From: Hysterangium stoloniferum
Taxonomy: Eukaryota; Basidiomycota; Agaricomycetes; Hysterangiales; Hysterangiaceae
Direction: 5' to 3'
Assembly (NCBI GenBank): GCA_015178975.1
Contig: WHVD01000136.1
Coordinates: 62,001 to 126,000 of the forward strand
DNA: 64,000 bases
Every line of letters starts with the position of its first letter. The stretch's first letter is position 1. The notes beneath the pieces were generated by a model. It was not told the DNA's origin, did not search any database, and saw only the letters and a list, made by a program, of their open reading frames with translations. Positions 8,288 to 19,749 of this stretch are shown in pieces. A program made the translations under genes and the position numbers.

Positions 8288-11267
8288 ATGACTACGGGCA
8301 AGAACCAAACACCGAGGTCTTCGTCAACTCTGAGCAGTTCCATGCCTCGTCAAAGACCCACTAACTTAGAACCACCCCGTAATGTCACCTTGAGGAAGTC
8401 TTTGTCGACCTTTCAAGGATCAGCTCCTCCGGAGGATCCCTCTGGAGTAGTAGCTGGATCATCAATGAACATTCCCCCTGATCCACCTGAGGAACGCTCA
8501 TCAACCGGGCAGTTGAGCACCCCTGGAGCCAACGTTGAGCCTAGTTGAGCACCCGAGCCCATTATCACATTCCCTCCGAGACAGGTTTTCCTTAAGCAGT
8601 TCCTCGGAGCATATGGTTTACGCTCAGCCCATCGACTTGCAATGGGATATGTACTACACCGATCAAATCTCCAAGGATCAGGTTACTCCCTTTATGGAGG
8701 AGTACAATATGGATTACCTCCTTTTACCAGTGACTGTAGCAGTCTGGTTAGGTCGTTATCAGATGATCTTATTGGCACGGGATTTATTCACGTGACCAGG
8801 GAGCCTTGAGGACTTGACCCGATTCATTCCCGAATGGTCGAATGAGGTGACAACCGCTATGGAGGGAGGAAGAAGGATTATCAAGCGGGAGGTGTTCTCT
8901 CTATTCCTTGAAGCACTTCATACCCATGATGATGTGTTGCAAATCCTACACGTCCTGCTTGGTGGAGATCATGTTGTGCCTAAGGTTGACTACCAGTACA
9001 TGTACATCCGTATGTTGGAGGAGTCTCTCAATGGAGTCACACCAAATCTATCATTTGCATACTTCACCTTAAGGGGTCGGTTGAAGCGAAGCCAAAGAAG
9101 ACTCGATAATATGGTTTTAGAGGTACTCCTTCCCTATAATGACTCAATTCAGGTCCCCGATTCGCCTCTCTCCACGACTAATTCGTTCATTCACAACCTA
9201 AATGGGTCTCCTGATACTCGTTTCCTACATTCTCTCAACCGTTCCGTGATATTGGAGGATTTTCCACTGGACATGAGGATGCAGGTGATAGAATGCCTTC
9301 AGGAAAAGAGGATTGAGGTCTGCGCTCCTTTTCATCAACCTCAGCCACATCGACTTCTGAACATGACAGAGATCGAGAGACAAATCGCGATGGAACCCGG
9401 CCCAGTGCCTCTCCAGGGAGATCATTGCTCTCACATCATGTTTGAAGGAGTCTCGAACAGCCCTAACTTTGGGAACGAGGTGACCACTGTCAGAAACTGA
9501 TCGGTCACCAGCAAGGGTCGACTGTCTTTCTCTACAGCATTCACTGAGGGTATAGCTGGCCCAGTCGCTGGTCGAGGATCACTGAACTCAGACGGTCCCC
9601 GCCATTCTCTGCCGATCGCTTCGAATCCTTTCTTGTCATCAGGAGGACCCCCTAGCAATTCATCTGGGAGTTTGAATACTTCAGACCAAGGAGGGAATTC
9701 AGGACGTGGGGAGCGCCACAATGGAGTGCCTAATATCTCCTTTCGAACTCCGATGTGGTCTCAAGCTAGCGCACTTATCGATGACTTACCTAAGGAGAAG
9801 AAGATCACTCTTAATACCAACAACATCAAGATCAAATGGTCTGACCTCCCTGAATACGACGGAGCCCAATCCAAGGCCCTGGATTATATCATGGACATCA
9901 TGAGTCTCACAGAAGTATCAGACTCTTTGAGCGTGCTGTTAGGAGTTGCTCTGCCAAGACGACTCACGGGCGATGCTAAGGTCTGGTGGAGCACCCTAGA
10001 CTGTGAGCATCATACTGAATTCAGTCAATCTCATGGGTCGTTTCTTTGGGGCATTGTGGAAGGATTGCTTGGAACTCACTGGTGTGAATCCTTGGCCTTA
10101 GAATGGGAAGCCATGAAATTTCGACAAACTGGTCACGATCATGAGACACCCATCCACTACATCCAGTGGAGAGTTAAACTCTATCGTTTCCTGTACAGGT
10201 TCCACCAAGACAGAGGGGATGAAACCCACAGACTCATTCTCACACTGCCCACAGAATCGCTTTATCTTCTTCAAGGACAACCCATTGATGACATCATGAG
10301 TTTGCAGACTTATGCTAATAACCTGCAAGAAGCTCTGATCAACACTTGGGTCCAAACGCACCGGGAACGTTACCGGTTCCAGAAACCGCGCGTCATGTTA
10401 TCGGAAGGTCAGGAATTGGATTTTAGGCCACGAACGACCTCTCTTCACCTACCCACATTCTCGTCAGTGAGACTAATGAGAGAGCCTCGACAAGAAGGAT
10501 CGTCCCAGATGCTGCTAACCCAATGCAGGGAAAGTGTCACGGAAAAATGTTCTTTGAGAGGAGCAACAAGAAAGAAGAGCTCGGTCAAACCCACCAAGGA
10601 ATGTTGGATATGCAGAAGTCTGGAGCATTTCAAGATAGATTGTCCTCATGCTGACAAAATGTCTCATTATATCTCTATCAACAAATGCTCCACACAGGAT
10701 ATGTCAGAGGAAACTGAGGAGCAAAGGTTATATGAAGTGGTCCATGGACTATCTATACAAGGACAAGTAAATAGTTCTGATGATGAATTGACTATTGTTC
10801 CCATTTATGCACCTCGGGTCAGAAATGATCTAGTAAGGGAGGAAAATCGAACGCCTGATGAAGCTCTTCCATCTGAGGTCTACGTATCCATACTCGCTGC
10901 AGATTTCTTCAAAAAGGGAGATCGGTTGAGTGCACACTGGCAGGACCTTGAGGGCCTGACCAAGAACCACCGCCAGACTCAGGATTATCACAAACAAATC
11001 AACTCAGACTCACTCTGTTCACCTGGAGCTGACGTTGACACATTCCCATTTGATCCTGGAAACCCCCCTGACTTACTACCATATGATGACTCAGATTTGG
11101 AGGACAGCAACAGCGATCTGGCATTGGATTCCTCCTCGAAACATATTCCTTGTCAAAGTGAGCACAGGAAAGTAAGCCTGTCCCTGGGCAAGGAAAGTAG
11201 GAGACCTAGAATCCAGTACCCTCATCCCAGTCGACTGATGAAGGAGGATACTACGATCCTTTATTGA
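8288..11267 (+). pseudogene. Gypsy family C gag
   Basis: The frame is broken into pieces 8288-8548, 8535-8795, 8814-9500 and 9633-11267. The last piece (544 codons) has the capsid-like retrotransposon gag region (for example KVWWSTLDC and LGTHWC near residues 115-150) and a CCHC zinc knuckle CWICRSLEHFKIDC (C-x2-C-x4-H-x4-C) near residue 330. The following residues to 11267 are an acidic linker to the protease. The stops near 8550, 8795 and 9500 are in what should be one frame, so the gene is not expressed as a full polyprotein. Confidence 0.75.
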
Positions 11268-11329
11268 AAATGGGACCCCCCCAGTGGTTACTCTAGCATA
11301 GGAGTTGCAGCGCTCCATGTTTTTGGTCA

Positions 11330-14300
11330 TGTAGGAACTCCCGATTCACCTGAATGCATTAAAGTCAGAATGGACACGGGAGTGGATCTTTCTCTCATAT
11401 CGTAGGAATTCTACAAGGGGCTGCAGGGCCAGTACAAGTTGAAACAGGGACTCAAGCTATGTCTACTCCAGCTCATGGGTAATGCCAAGGTCATCGGATA
11501 TGTTAATATTCCTATTTACCTGGAGGACAACAGTGGAATTTTACTGAAGTTCACAGTGGAAACTTATGTCGTGAGAGGAATGATGGTGCCAATTCTCTTA
11601 GGAGAAGATTTCCATGTTAACTACGAAATTGGTACCCTAAGAGATCAGCCATTGGGATCTAGGCTTATTCTCCCAGGACAACAGGGTTTTATTCCAGCCA
11701 GTTCTTCTAAGGAACCTCAACCTTTGACCTTCACCGTCAACAAGGCCCCTTTCGGGAAGCATCAGAAGGAGCAACCCAAACTCACCTCTCTTCCTGATAA
11801 AGGCATGTGTACTGAAAGAGTTGCGCGAGCCTTGGAAGACTGCACCATCAATCCGGAGTCAGCCAGACTAGTACCTACTTTTGTCGAAGACCTAATGGGC
11901 AAGGAGTGGATTGTCGAAGGAATTGTATTGCAAAATGAGGATGGTTCCATATTAGCCACCCCTATCACGGCAATTTCAAGGAATAGTGCATCAGTACCCT
12001 TGGCCAACCCGTCGTTAATCCCTAAGATTATCCGACGAGGGGAGACAATTGGGATAATTCATGACCCCGCTCATTGGGCTCACAAGCCCAGGTCACATGA
12101 GGAGAGGGGTTTAATGGGAGCCGGCGTGACCAAGATTGCACACCTTATCGAAAGTCTCTCTCAACTTGAGGAGGACTGTCAATTCGCCTCAGAAAGGCCT
12201 AAGCCACCTGTTGAACCAGAGGTTGCGGACGATTTCAAACTGCCTGGTCCTAAGACAGCCACGGTGGCTGATAATGAGAAACTGGCCTCAGAGGATCTCC
12301 ACAAGCTAGTCAATTTGGGACCAGATATACCAACGGAAGTTCTGCCACATCTCAGATCAGTTTTGACTGAGAACGTTAAGGCTTTAGGAGTCAACAGACG
12401 GTTAGGGCAAGTGGAATGCAGGGTCCCTATCCCCTTGAAAGAGGGTGCCCAGCCCATCTCCATGCCTATGTTCCCCTCTTCCCCTGCCAATAGGAGAGTT
12501 ATAGATGAGCAAATGGATACCTGGTTCCAACAGGGTGTCATCGAGCCATCTAAAAGTCCCTGGGGGCGCCGGCTTTCGTAGTATATCGCAATGGTAAACC
12601 ACGGGTGGTCATTGACTACCGGAAACTCAATCATCTCACTGTTCCAGATGAATTCCCTTTACCACATCAATCGGAGATCATGCAAGCACTGTCAGGGTCA
12701 AATGTCCTCTCTTCTTTCGACGCGTTAGCTGGGTTTACTCAATTATAAATGTTTGAGGACGATAAGCCCAAAACAGCCTTCAGAGGGCTGTGGCAATTTA
12801 AAAGGATGCCGTTCAGGCTCAGAAACGGCCCCTCCACGTTTCAGCATGTTATGCAAACGGTTTTAGCACCCTACCTATGGATTTTTTGTCTGGTTTATAT
12901 CAATGACATAGTAATATTCTCTAAGAATTGGGATGATCATCTGCTCCACCTGAATCAGGTGCTCGGCGCTATTGCTTCGGCCGGCATCACTCTCTCTCCC
13001 AAGAAATGTTTTATTGGATATGATTCGATCTTGTTGTTGGGTCATAAAGCATCCAGGTTGGGTTTCTCGACCCACCAAGAGAAAGTTCACACTATATTGG
13101 AACTGGCCCCACCCACTAAGGTTTCTGAACTGCAACGGTTCCTTGGGATGGTCCTTTACTTTTCGGCGTATATACCATTCTATTCATGGATGGTGTCCCC
13201 TTTATTCTCACTCCTAAGGAAGGGAACACCCTGGACATGGACCGCTGAACATGTCAGAGCTTACGAGGATGTTAAAGCCATGCTAGGATCAGCACTGGTG
13301 CCGGGACATCCAGCTAGTGGGATGCCCTATCGGCTGTATACAGATGCTTCAGATTTTGCCCTAGGCTGTTGTCTCCAACAAGTTCAGAAGATGGCTTTAG
13401 GAGACTTAATGGACACTAAAATCTATGCCCAAGCCAAGTTGGCTTTCGACTGCGTGCAGGATGTGCCATCCTTTGTTCATCAGTATAAAACCAAGCAGCC
13501 CGAGATTGAGTGGTCAGACTCATGGGGACCCACTTTCGAGGAGACCGAAGTTACCGTTGAACGAGTCATCGCATATTGGAGTCACACTCTGAAAAGTGCT
13601 GAACGTAACTATTCCGCTACTGAACGGGAAGCGTTAGCAGCAAAGGAAGGACTAGTCCACTTCCAACCCTTCATTGAAGGTGAACATGTTCTGCTCATTA
13701 CGGACCATGCAGCTCTGCAATGGGCTAGATCATATGAGAACACTAATCGTCAACTAGCCACATGGGGGGCGATATACACTGCATTTCCAGGTCTCGAGAT
13801 TCTACACCAAGCAGGAAGAGTTCACAGCAATGTGGACCCACTGTCCAGACTCCCTCGAGTACCGGCCTTCGTGAGCCCTATTAGAGATGACTTGCAAGCT
13901 ATCACCTCAACCTCTCTGGACAAGAGTACTAAGGAAAATCTATGGAAGGATGAACCTGCAAAGAAGGTGGTCTTCTCTATCATATATGATTCTATGGAAC
14001 CTTTTGGAGCAACTCAAAAGGTCCGACAGTCAGAATGGGATTCTCATAATGCAGTAAGGAACGATCAGGAAGACGAGTCTGACTTTGCATTGCATCACCC
14101 TCAGTTGCTAATCAGTATCGAGGAGGGATACATAAAGAAATTTTTAGAGGGTTACTCGAAAGACCCCATTTTCAGGAATCTCTACGCCCTAGATACCCCT
14201 TCACCCAATGTGGTTGTTACTCCTGCTCACAACTTTGTGGGAGCAAACAGACTCTTGTACTTTCGTGACTCAGACTGGAAAGGTCGAGTCTGTGTACCCG

Positions 14301-16208
14301 GTACCATGACTAACTCTATCTTAAAGTTGGTACATGATAACCCTTTTGAGGGAGCACATGCCAGAGGTCAGCAGTTGTTCAAGCTAATGAAAGACTGGTT
14401 CTTTTGGCCAAAAATGCTGCAAGATTGCATGTCATACATGCGTACCTGTGACATCTGCCAAAAGACCAAGGTCGATTGCATCGCTCATCAAGGAGCCCTC
14501 AGACCTGCCGACATACCTTTTAGGCCTTTCGAAGTAGTTTCTATGGACTTGATCACTGGACTACCCGACTCAGGAAAGGATGTGTATTCCGCAGTCTTTG
14601 TCGCCATTGATAAATTGACTCATTTCGCTATTTCAATACCTACTTTCTCGAACCTTACAGAAGGATTTGCATGAATATTTGTCAAACAGGTAGCCAGCCC
14701 CTTCGGACTGCCCTCTTGAATAATTTGTGATCGGGACAAGAGATGGACCTGCAGGTTCTGGCGGGAAGTCTGTAAGATTTATGGTACCACCCTCGCGGTA
14801 TCTTCAGCTCACCATCCCCAGACGGATGGACAAATGGAGAATATGAATGCAACCATAGAACAGATGCTTCGAGCCTATTGTGCTTCTGCTAGGGAAAGCT
14901 GGTCCCAATGGATTGAGGTGGTTGTCCACACGTACAACTCAACTGTTCACAGTTCCATGAACTACACTCCGGCCTTCCTATTAATGGGATACCTTCCAAG
15001 AGGAATGTCTTGAGTTCTAGGAGGTGACGAACCCCTAGTCCCTAGAGAACTATCAGACAGCCCTATGGCCGACCAATGGATTCTCAAACTGGAAAATCAT
15101 TGACAGATGGTGCGGGATTCAATCGCTCGAGCCCAAGAAATTCAAGCACGAGCATATAACAAGAAGCAAAGACCTGTAGAAGACATCTCTGAGGGAGACC
15201 TCATATTGGTGAACCCCCACTCCCTCGAACTGGTGGAAGTCAAGGGAACTGGGAAGAAACTAATACAAAGATGGATTGGACCATTCGAGGTCCTGGAGAA
15301 ACTGAACCCTCAAGTATTTAGGCTTAAGATTCCCCCAGAGTGTCAGGGCAATATATATAATATATATTTTTGCCATTTATTTTTGATTTTAGTTTATTTT
15401 AACTATATCTACATGTAGCAGTACAGGCATGGTGCAAGAGCGATTATGTAATTGTGCTGCCACCTGCACGAAAAGCAGCACAGTGCAGTAACACCACGAC
15501 ATGACATAGCGGTGGCACGATGCAAGTGATGGCGCCGACATAAGGCTGACACTGCCACCCACGCCCTGATGGTCATACAGTGGTGGCCACGCAGCAACAC
15601 AGTGATGCAGCACAACAGCACTGTGATGTGATGTAGTGGCGGCATGGCGCAAATGACGGTGCTGACATAAGGCCGACGGTGCCACCTACACCCATGGAGG
15701 CCTCCTTGTGCGCTGGCACTGCAACTGCAGTCGGAGCCTATGCAAACACCGGTGCACCGCGCGGACCTACACAGCGCTGGGCGGGATTACATAAGCACCA
15801 AAGCGCAGCTATGCAATGTAGGGTGCATACATGCTGTTTTTAGTATTCTTCTCAGTTTTTTCATAAATAAAAAATATTAAATAAATAGTATAAATAGGGG
15901 GGCATGTACATAGTTGGTCTTTAGTTTCAATCTCTTAGGAATCCCACTAAAACAAGTGTAATCTCCCCTGTCATTGAGCTGTCCCCTTTCACTTCATATC
16001 TTTGTGTTTTATCTTGTGTTTGGTAGCCCTGTTAGTGTTGCCCTAACACGGAGTATCCGATGCATCCAGTCATTAACCGGGACCATCTACGGAAATACCA
16101 ACCCTCTCCTCTCAACCTCAGTCCAAGACCCCAACTCAAGAACCTAAGAGAGTTGAAACCAGATCATGAAGAATATGAGGTCGAAGCTATTGTTGGACAT
16201 CGAAAACA
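11330..16208 (+). pseudogene. Gypsy family C pol (PR-RT-RH-IN) with inactivating changes
   Basis: In order: an aspartic protease with VRMDTGVDLSLIS near 11,370 followed by a stop and MVPILLGEDF near 11,590; RT with DYRKLNHLTVP near 12,615 and the active-site box at 12,896-12,907, where the usual YIDD or YVDD reads Y-I-N-D; RNase H with YTDASDFALGC and ITDHAALQW; the integrase HHCC finger (HDNPFEGAHARG..CDICQ) and catalytic core (SMDLITGLPDSG, CDRDKRW, HHPQTDGQMENMNAT). Stops occur near 12,580, 12,747, 14,672 and 15,010. The tail HPVINRDHLRKYQPSP..EYEVEAIVGHRK at 16,060-16,208 completes the protein after the LTR insertion at 15,341-16,048; the rejoined reading is ..IPPEYPMHPVINRD. Confidence 0.8.
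15341..16048. repeat. Solo LTR inside family C integrase tail
   Basis: It starts TGTCAGGGCAA and ends TTGCCCTAACA, a TG..CA unit of 708 bp with short terminal inverted repeats. The flanks are CAGAG (15,336-15,340) and CGGAG (16,049-16,053), a 5-bp duplication with one mismatch; the right flank restores the integrase frame. It contains TATAAATAGGGG near 15,890 and an imperfect duplication of about 128 bp at about 15,500-15,690. No homologous copy is in the window. Confidence 0.7.
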
Positions 16209-16215
16209 GTGAAAC

Positions 16216-16937
16216 TGTTAAGAACTGAAAACTGACTAATGTCGGTGGCTGACAGGGACCGATCGGAAGGACTTGGCTTCAGCTTATGTGCTGCGCCCTC
16301 GCAAATATCTGTAGGATGTCCTTAAATTTCGGGCGGGCGAAGACTAATCCTAATGAGTACCTTTTGGCGTGATACCGATCGGAATCGAAGGACAAGTCGA
16401 GCATCAGGCCAAGGGGTCGGGGCCAAGAGTGGGCGAGCACACACGAAGGCGGATGGGGGGATTCTTAGTATGAGACTGATACAGGCATATGAGGGTATTC
16501 TGAGTCGATATTCTGATTGCCTAGTGACTACAACTACAGCGGGTTCATATACAAGTAACAGGCGTCTGGAAAATACTAATGGGGAGAAGGGTGGAACACG
16601 GTATTAACAATAAGCTTGACTAGGAACGGGAAGTTTATGATTAGTTCGGAGGCCGATGATAACTGAGAGCGGGATTACAATAAAAGGAAATAGTTCAAGG
16701 ACTACAAATATAGATAGACATATGCGAAACATAAGATTGGACGGATCAACATAATAAAGGGGACGTATCAAAGTTTGACCAGACAATACGAGTTATTTTG
16801 ACGTGGGCGTAAACGGAGTTTGATCTTCGCGAAAACATTCGTCAGCTTCGGGGCCAATGGTTTCCGAGAGGATGACTTGAAACGTTGACAAGTGGCGATA
16901 ACCTTGGGACCAATAGGGTTGCGACACGGTCGTAACA
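16216..16937 (-). repeat. 3' LTR of family B, left arm
   Basis: The plus strand begins TGTTAAGAACTG and ends GGTCGTAACA, 722 bp. It is the inverted partner of 23,292-24,012 (721 bp). The minus-strand purine tract at 16,938-16,952 marks it as a 3' LTR read on the minus strand. Confidence 0.85.
16275..16297 (-). other. Conserved LTR hairpin, copy 3
   Basis: Plus-strand arms GGC, CAGC / GCTG, GCC around TTATGT with a C bulge. It lies 59 nt from the LTR's 3' end. Confidence 0.65.
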
Positions 16938-16952
16938 GTATCTCCCCTTTTG
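16938..16952 (-). promoter_or_regulatory. Polypurine tract of family B, left arm
   Basis: The minus strand reads AAAAGGGGAGATAC directly before TGTTACGACC, the LTR start. The same tract precedes the right-arm LTR. It fixes the orientation of the copy. Confidence 0.7.
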
Positions 16953-17053
16953 GCCGAAATCCCAAGGAGGCCGAAAATCTAGATCCCGTACGTAAAACTT
17001 GTCGGGTACGGCTGGGTGTGTCAAAACATCATGTGACTCGGCAAAATTTTGCA

Positions 17054-17060
17054 TATAAAA
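17054..17060 (+). promoter_or_regulatory. TATA box of antisense gene, family B left
   Basis: TATAAAA lies 57 nt before the ATG at 17,111, between the gene and the 3' LTR. The mirror copy is at 23,169-23,175, and family A has the same spacing. Confidence 0.65.
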
Positions 17061-17110
17061 GTTTGAGGGTTCCTGGCGCTTGAAATTTTACTTCCCTTCC
17101 TTTAACCACC

Positions 17111-18089
17111 ATGACCATAGGCTCGGGGTCAAAACCCTTCCCGGTTAGGTTAACAGTTGCGCCCATGTCGGTGCCGAGTGGTACGGCGAACGCGAAGGAG
17201 CGTCGGCATATACTCGAGCAGAAGAAAAAGGCACGTGAAGAGGAGGAGTGGAAGGAGAAGGAGGAGTTGGCGGCCATCAAGGCCGAGGAGAAGAAACAGG
17301 CGGCAGAAGAGGCCACGCGCAAGCACTGGGAAGCAGTGCTTGCAAAGAACAAGCAGCAGGAGGCCGATCGGGCGCGGGAGGAGGCGGCGAAAAAGAAGTG
17401 GGAGGGAAAGGTAAGTCGGCTCTGGTTTCTTTTGTGAACCCTACTGACAATATTTGTTAGCGCAAGGCTGCAATGCCTTCAGAGTCTGATGACGAAGAGG
17501 GAGAGGAGGACGAGGAGGATGCACCGGGGCCGTCGAGCCCCAAGGTGGGTTCGATTTCCTTAAATAAAACTTCCCTAAATAATTTTTCCTATAGAAACAA
17601 AAGCAGGCCCCCAAGGCGGGGCCCGAAAATGACCCCAAGTGCAATCAGTGCACGAAATGGGGTCGAACCTGTCATCCCCGGACCAATGGTCGGGGCCGCA
17701 CTTGTCAAGAGTGCGCCTATCAGAAGCTTGGGTGTGTTTTCCCGGGGGCCGATGGTTCATTCCAGGAGCAACAGGCCGATGCTCTAGAAGAGCAAAACCG
17801 CCTCATGCGGACCTACTTCTCGGAGACAAGTCGGTTCTGATATGAGACATTGCGACAACAAGGGCTCATAACTGAGCAATTGCGACTCTTGGGCGTCGGG
17901 CTGGAGAAACAGACCAGTGTTATCGAGTCTCTCGGTGGTCAACTTGAGCAGTATTTGGAAGTCTCGAGTTGCGATGGGCATGAAATTGGGGTTTCGGAGA
18001 AGGTCGGTGGTGTGGTATTGGTGGCTGTCAGTGCGGAGGAGGGTTCGGAGGCCGGAGAGGAGGGAGAAGTTGTAGAGGGAGAAACTTAG
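17111..18089 (+). CDS. Antisense coiled-coil Zn2Cys6 gene of Gypsy family B, left copy (one stop)
   Basis: Three exons: 17,111-17,410, 17,461-17,544 and 17,595-18,089, with GT..AG introns of about 50 nt. Exon 1 encodes a short N-terminus and about 70 residues of Lys/Glu/Ala-rich coiled coil. Exon 2 is acidic (DDEEGEEDEEDAPGPSSPK). Exon 3 has a cysteine cluster C-x2-C-x6-C-x10-C-x2-C-x6-C (CNQC..RTC, CQEC..LGC), the spacing of the fungal Zn2Cys6 binuclear cluster, then a second predicted coiled coil (NRLMRTYF..GLEKQTSVIESL) and an acidic end. A TGA at 17,838 interrupts this copy where the right copy has CGA. The gene is convergent with pol, 96 nt apart. The known family role of Zn2Cys6 is DNA binding; its role here is inference. 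Confidence 0.7.
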
Positions 18090-18185
18090 ATAATGAAATT
18101 ATATCGGTTTTTCTTTAAAACAAACAAATCATAGCGTGAAAACATAAGGCATAGTCGGAAAAAGGTCAGGTACCGCGTGATAGAC

Positions 18186-19748
18186 TTATAAAGAATTGAG
18201 AGGACCGGGTTTGTTTGGATAAGCTTGGTGAAACCCTAAAACGATTTCCGAGGCATTACCGAGCTCTGTAGCTAGGATCCATGAAGTTTCTTCATCTGTA
18301 CCTTCATAGCCAGCCCATTTGACCAAATAAAGTAATTTGCATGAGCGTCGGCGATTGTCGATTTTTGAGTCTAGGATCTCTGATATCTCGAATTCGGGTT
18401 CCCCATCAATAATCATGGGTGGAGGTGGTGGTTGTATGCGATCGGGTATACTGTTAGGAACACAAGGTTCTAACATAGATACATGAAATACCGGGTGCAC
18501 TGCACGCATGTTGTCGGGGAGCCGAAGCGTCCATGAAAGCGTGCCGGCTTGTGCTATAACTTCAAACGGACCTAAATATTTTTCAGAGAGCTTCTTAGAA
18601 GGTCTAGTAGTTCAGAAGAACTCGGCTTTAACGAATACTCGATCTCCGATCTTGAAATCAGGAGGCGGAAGTCGGTTTTTATCCGCAGACCATTGGTATC
18701 GTTCTTGGGCCGTTGCAATAGTTTTACGAAGTTCTTGATGTAGCTCGTCAAGGTTGGTAACAAAGTCTTGAGCACGGGTGGATGCGAGATCACGTTCCGG
18801 GTGGATTGCGATGTTGGGGTTGTAGCCTTTATTTGCGAAGAAAGGCGAAATGCCGGTAGTGGCATTTGGTGCGTTGTTATATGCGAATTCAGCTAGCGGT
18901 AGTAGTGATTTCCAATTGTCTTGTTGATAGTTGCAATAGACATGGATGTATTGTTCCAAGGTTTGATTCATGCGTTCGGTTTGTCCATCGCCTTCCGGGT
19001 GATAGCCTGAAGTGAAATGTAGCTTTATGTCTAGTGCTTTTCCGAGTGACCTAAAGAAGTGAGAAACAAACTCGGATCCGCGATCGGATGTGACATGCGA
19101 CAGAACGCCATGCTTGGAGAATACATGGGTGATGAATAATTCAGCTAACTGTACAGATGTTATCGTGTCATATGTTGGAATGAAAATACTTTGCTTTGAG
19201 AGCCGATCCACAACAACTAGGATTGCTGTGTGACCTTCAGATGCTGGTAGGTGCTCGATAAAATCCATAGAAATCGAGTTCCAAGGTTTTTCCAGTATCG
19301 GTAATTGTTTGAGTAGGCCATATGGTTTGTGTCGCTGTGATTTAGAGCGTAAACACATAGTACAGGATTTACAATAGTGCTTAACAAAATCTCGGATGCC
19401 GGGCCATGTATATTCTCTTCTAATGAGTGAGAGGGTCTTATTGAGGCCGAAATGTCCCGAGATTGGGTGGTCGTGCTTATGTTGTAGGATTCGCAGCCGA
19501 AGGGTGTCGGAATCCGGTACATAAATGTGATTGTCAAGTCTAATGAAACCTTGTGAGTCTAATGACCATCGGGGTTGATCGGGGTCGGACGGGTTATCGA
19601 GGTGTGCTTTGGTGACTGGGTCTAATGGAATTGCCGATAGTATATCTTGATGTAACTTTTCGGTATCCATAAGGATAACACTTCGCAAGACTGGATGAAT
19701 GAGATAAGTGGCTCGGATAGACGCAGACAGTTGTTCCGATGAAAACAT
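18186..19748 (-). pseudogene. Gypsy family B pol, left copy (integrase and chromodomain, 5'-truncated)
   Basis: The 19,748-18,612 frame runs from FSSEQLSASIRATYL through the integrase zinc finger (HKHDHPISGHFG..CKSCTMCLRSK), the catalytic core (SMDFIEHLPASEGH, SDRGSEFVSHFF, GYHPEGDGQTERMNQTLEQY) and KIGDRVFVKAEFF, then a stop. The chromodomain with its lead-in follows at 18,509-18,186 (LLYLVKWAGYEGTDEETSWI). RT and RNase H are missing, because the arm ends at the palindrome junction 19,749. All integrase DDE positions visible are intact. Confidence 0.85.
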
Positions 19749-19749
19749 A

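Larger units (their letters stand above)
7603..16215 (+). mobile_element. Decayed Gypsy retrotransposon, family C (5' LTR, gag, pol)
   Basis: A plus-strand element of at least 8.6 kb: LTR (7603-8210), primer-binding-like site, gag (8288-11267), protease, RT, RNase H and integrase (about 11,330-15,340), and a C-terminal tail resuming at 16,050 after a solo LTR. Several in-frame stops and a mutated RT active site show it is dead. No 3' LTR is present: the copy is cut at 16,215, where the family B inverted repeat starts. No conserved hairpin is seen in its LTR, so it is a different lineage from A and B. Confidence 0.8.

Noticed and set aside
15389..15685. His/Leu-rich minus-strand frames
   Set aside because: Within the solo LTR, made by its imperfect 128-bp duplication.
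16353..16607. Frame within the family B LTR (and its mirror at 23,621-23,875)
   Set aside because: LTR sequence; duplicated because the LTR is duplicated, and no known protein similarity.
17111..18089. The antisense gene being the Gypsy gag
   Set aside because: It is opposite to pol, lies between pol and the 3' LTR, has its own TATA box and introns, and has a Zn2Cys6-like cluster rather than a CCHC knuckle.
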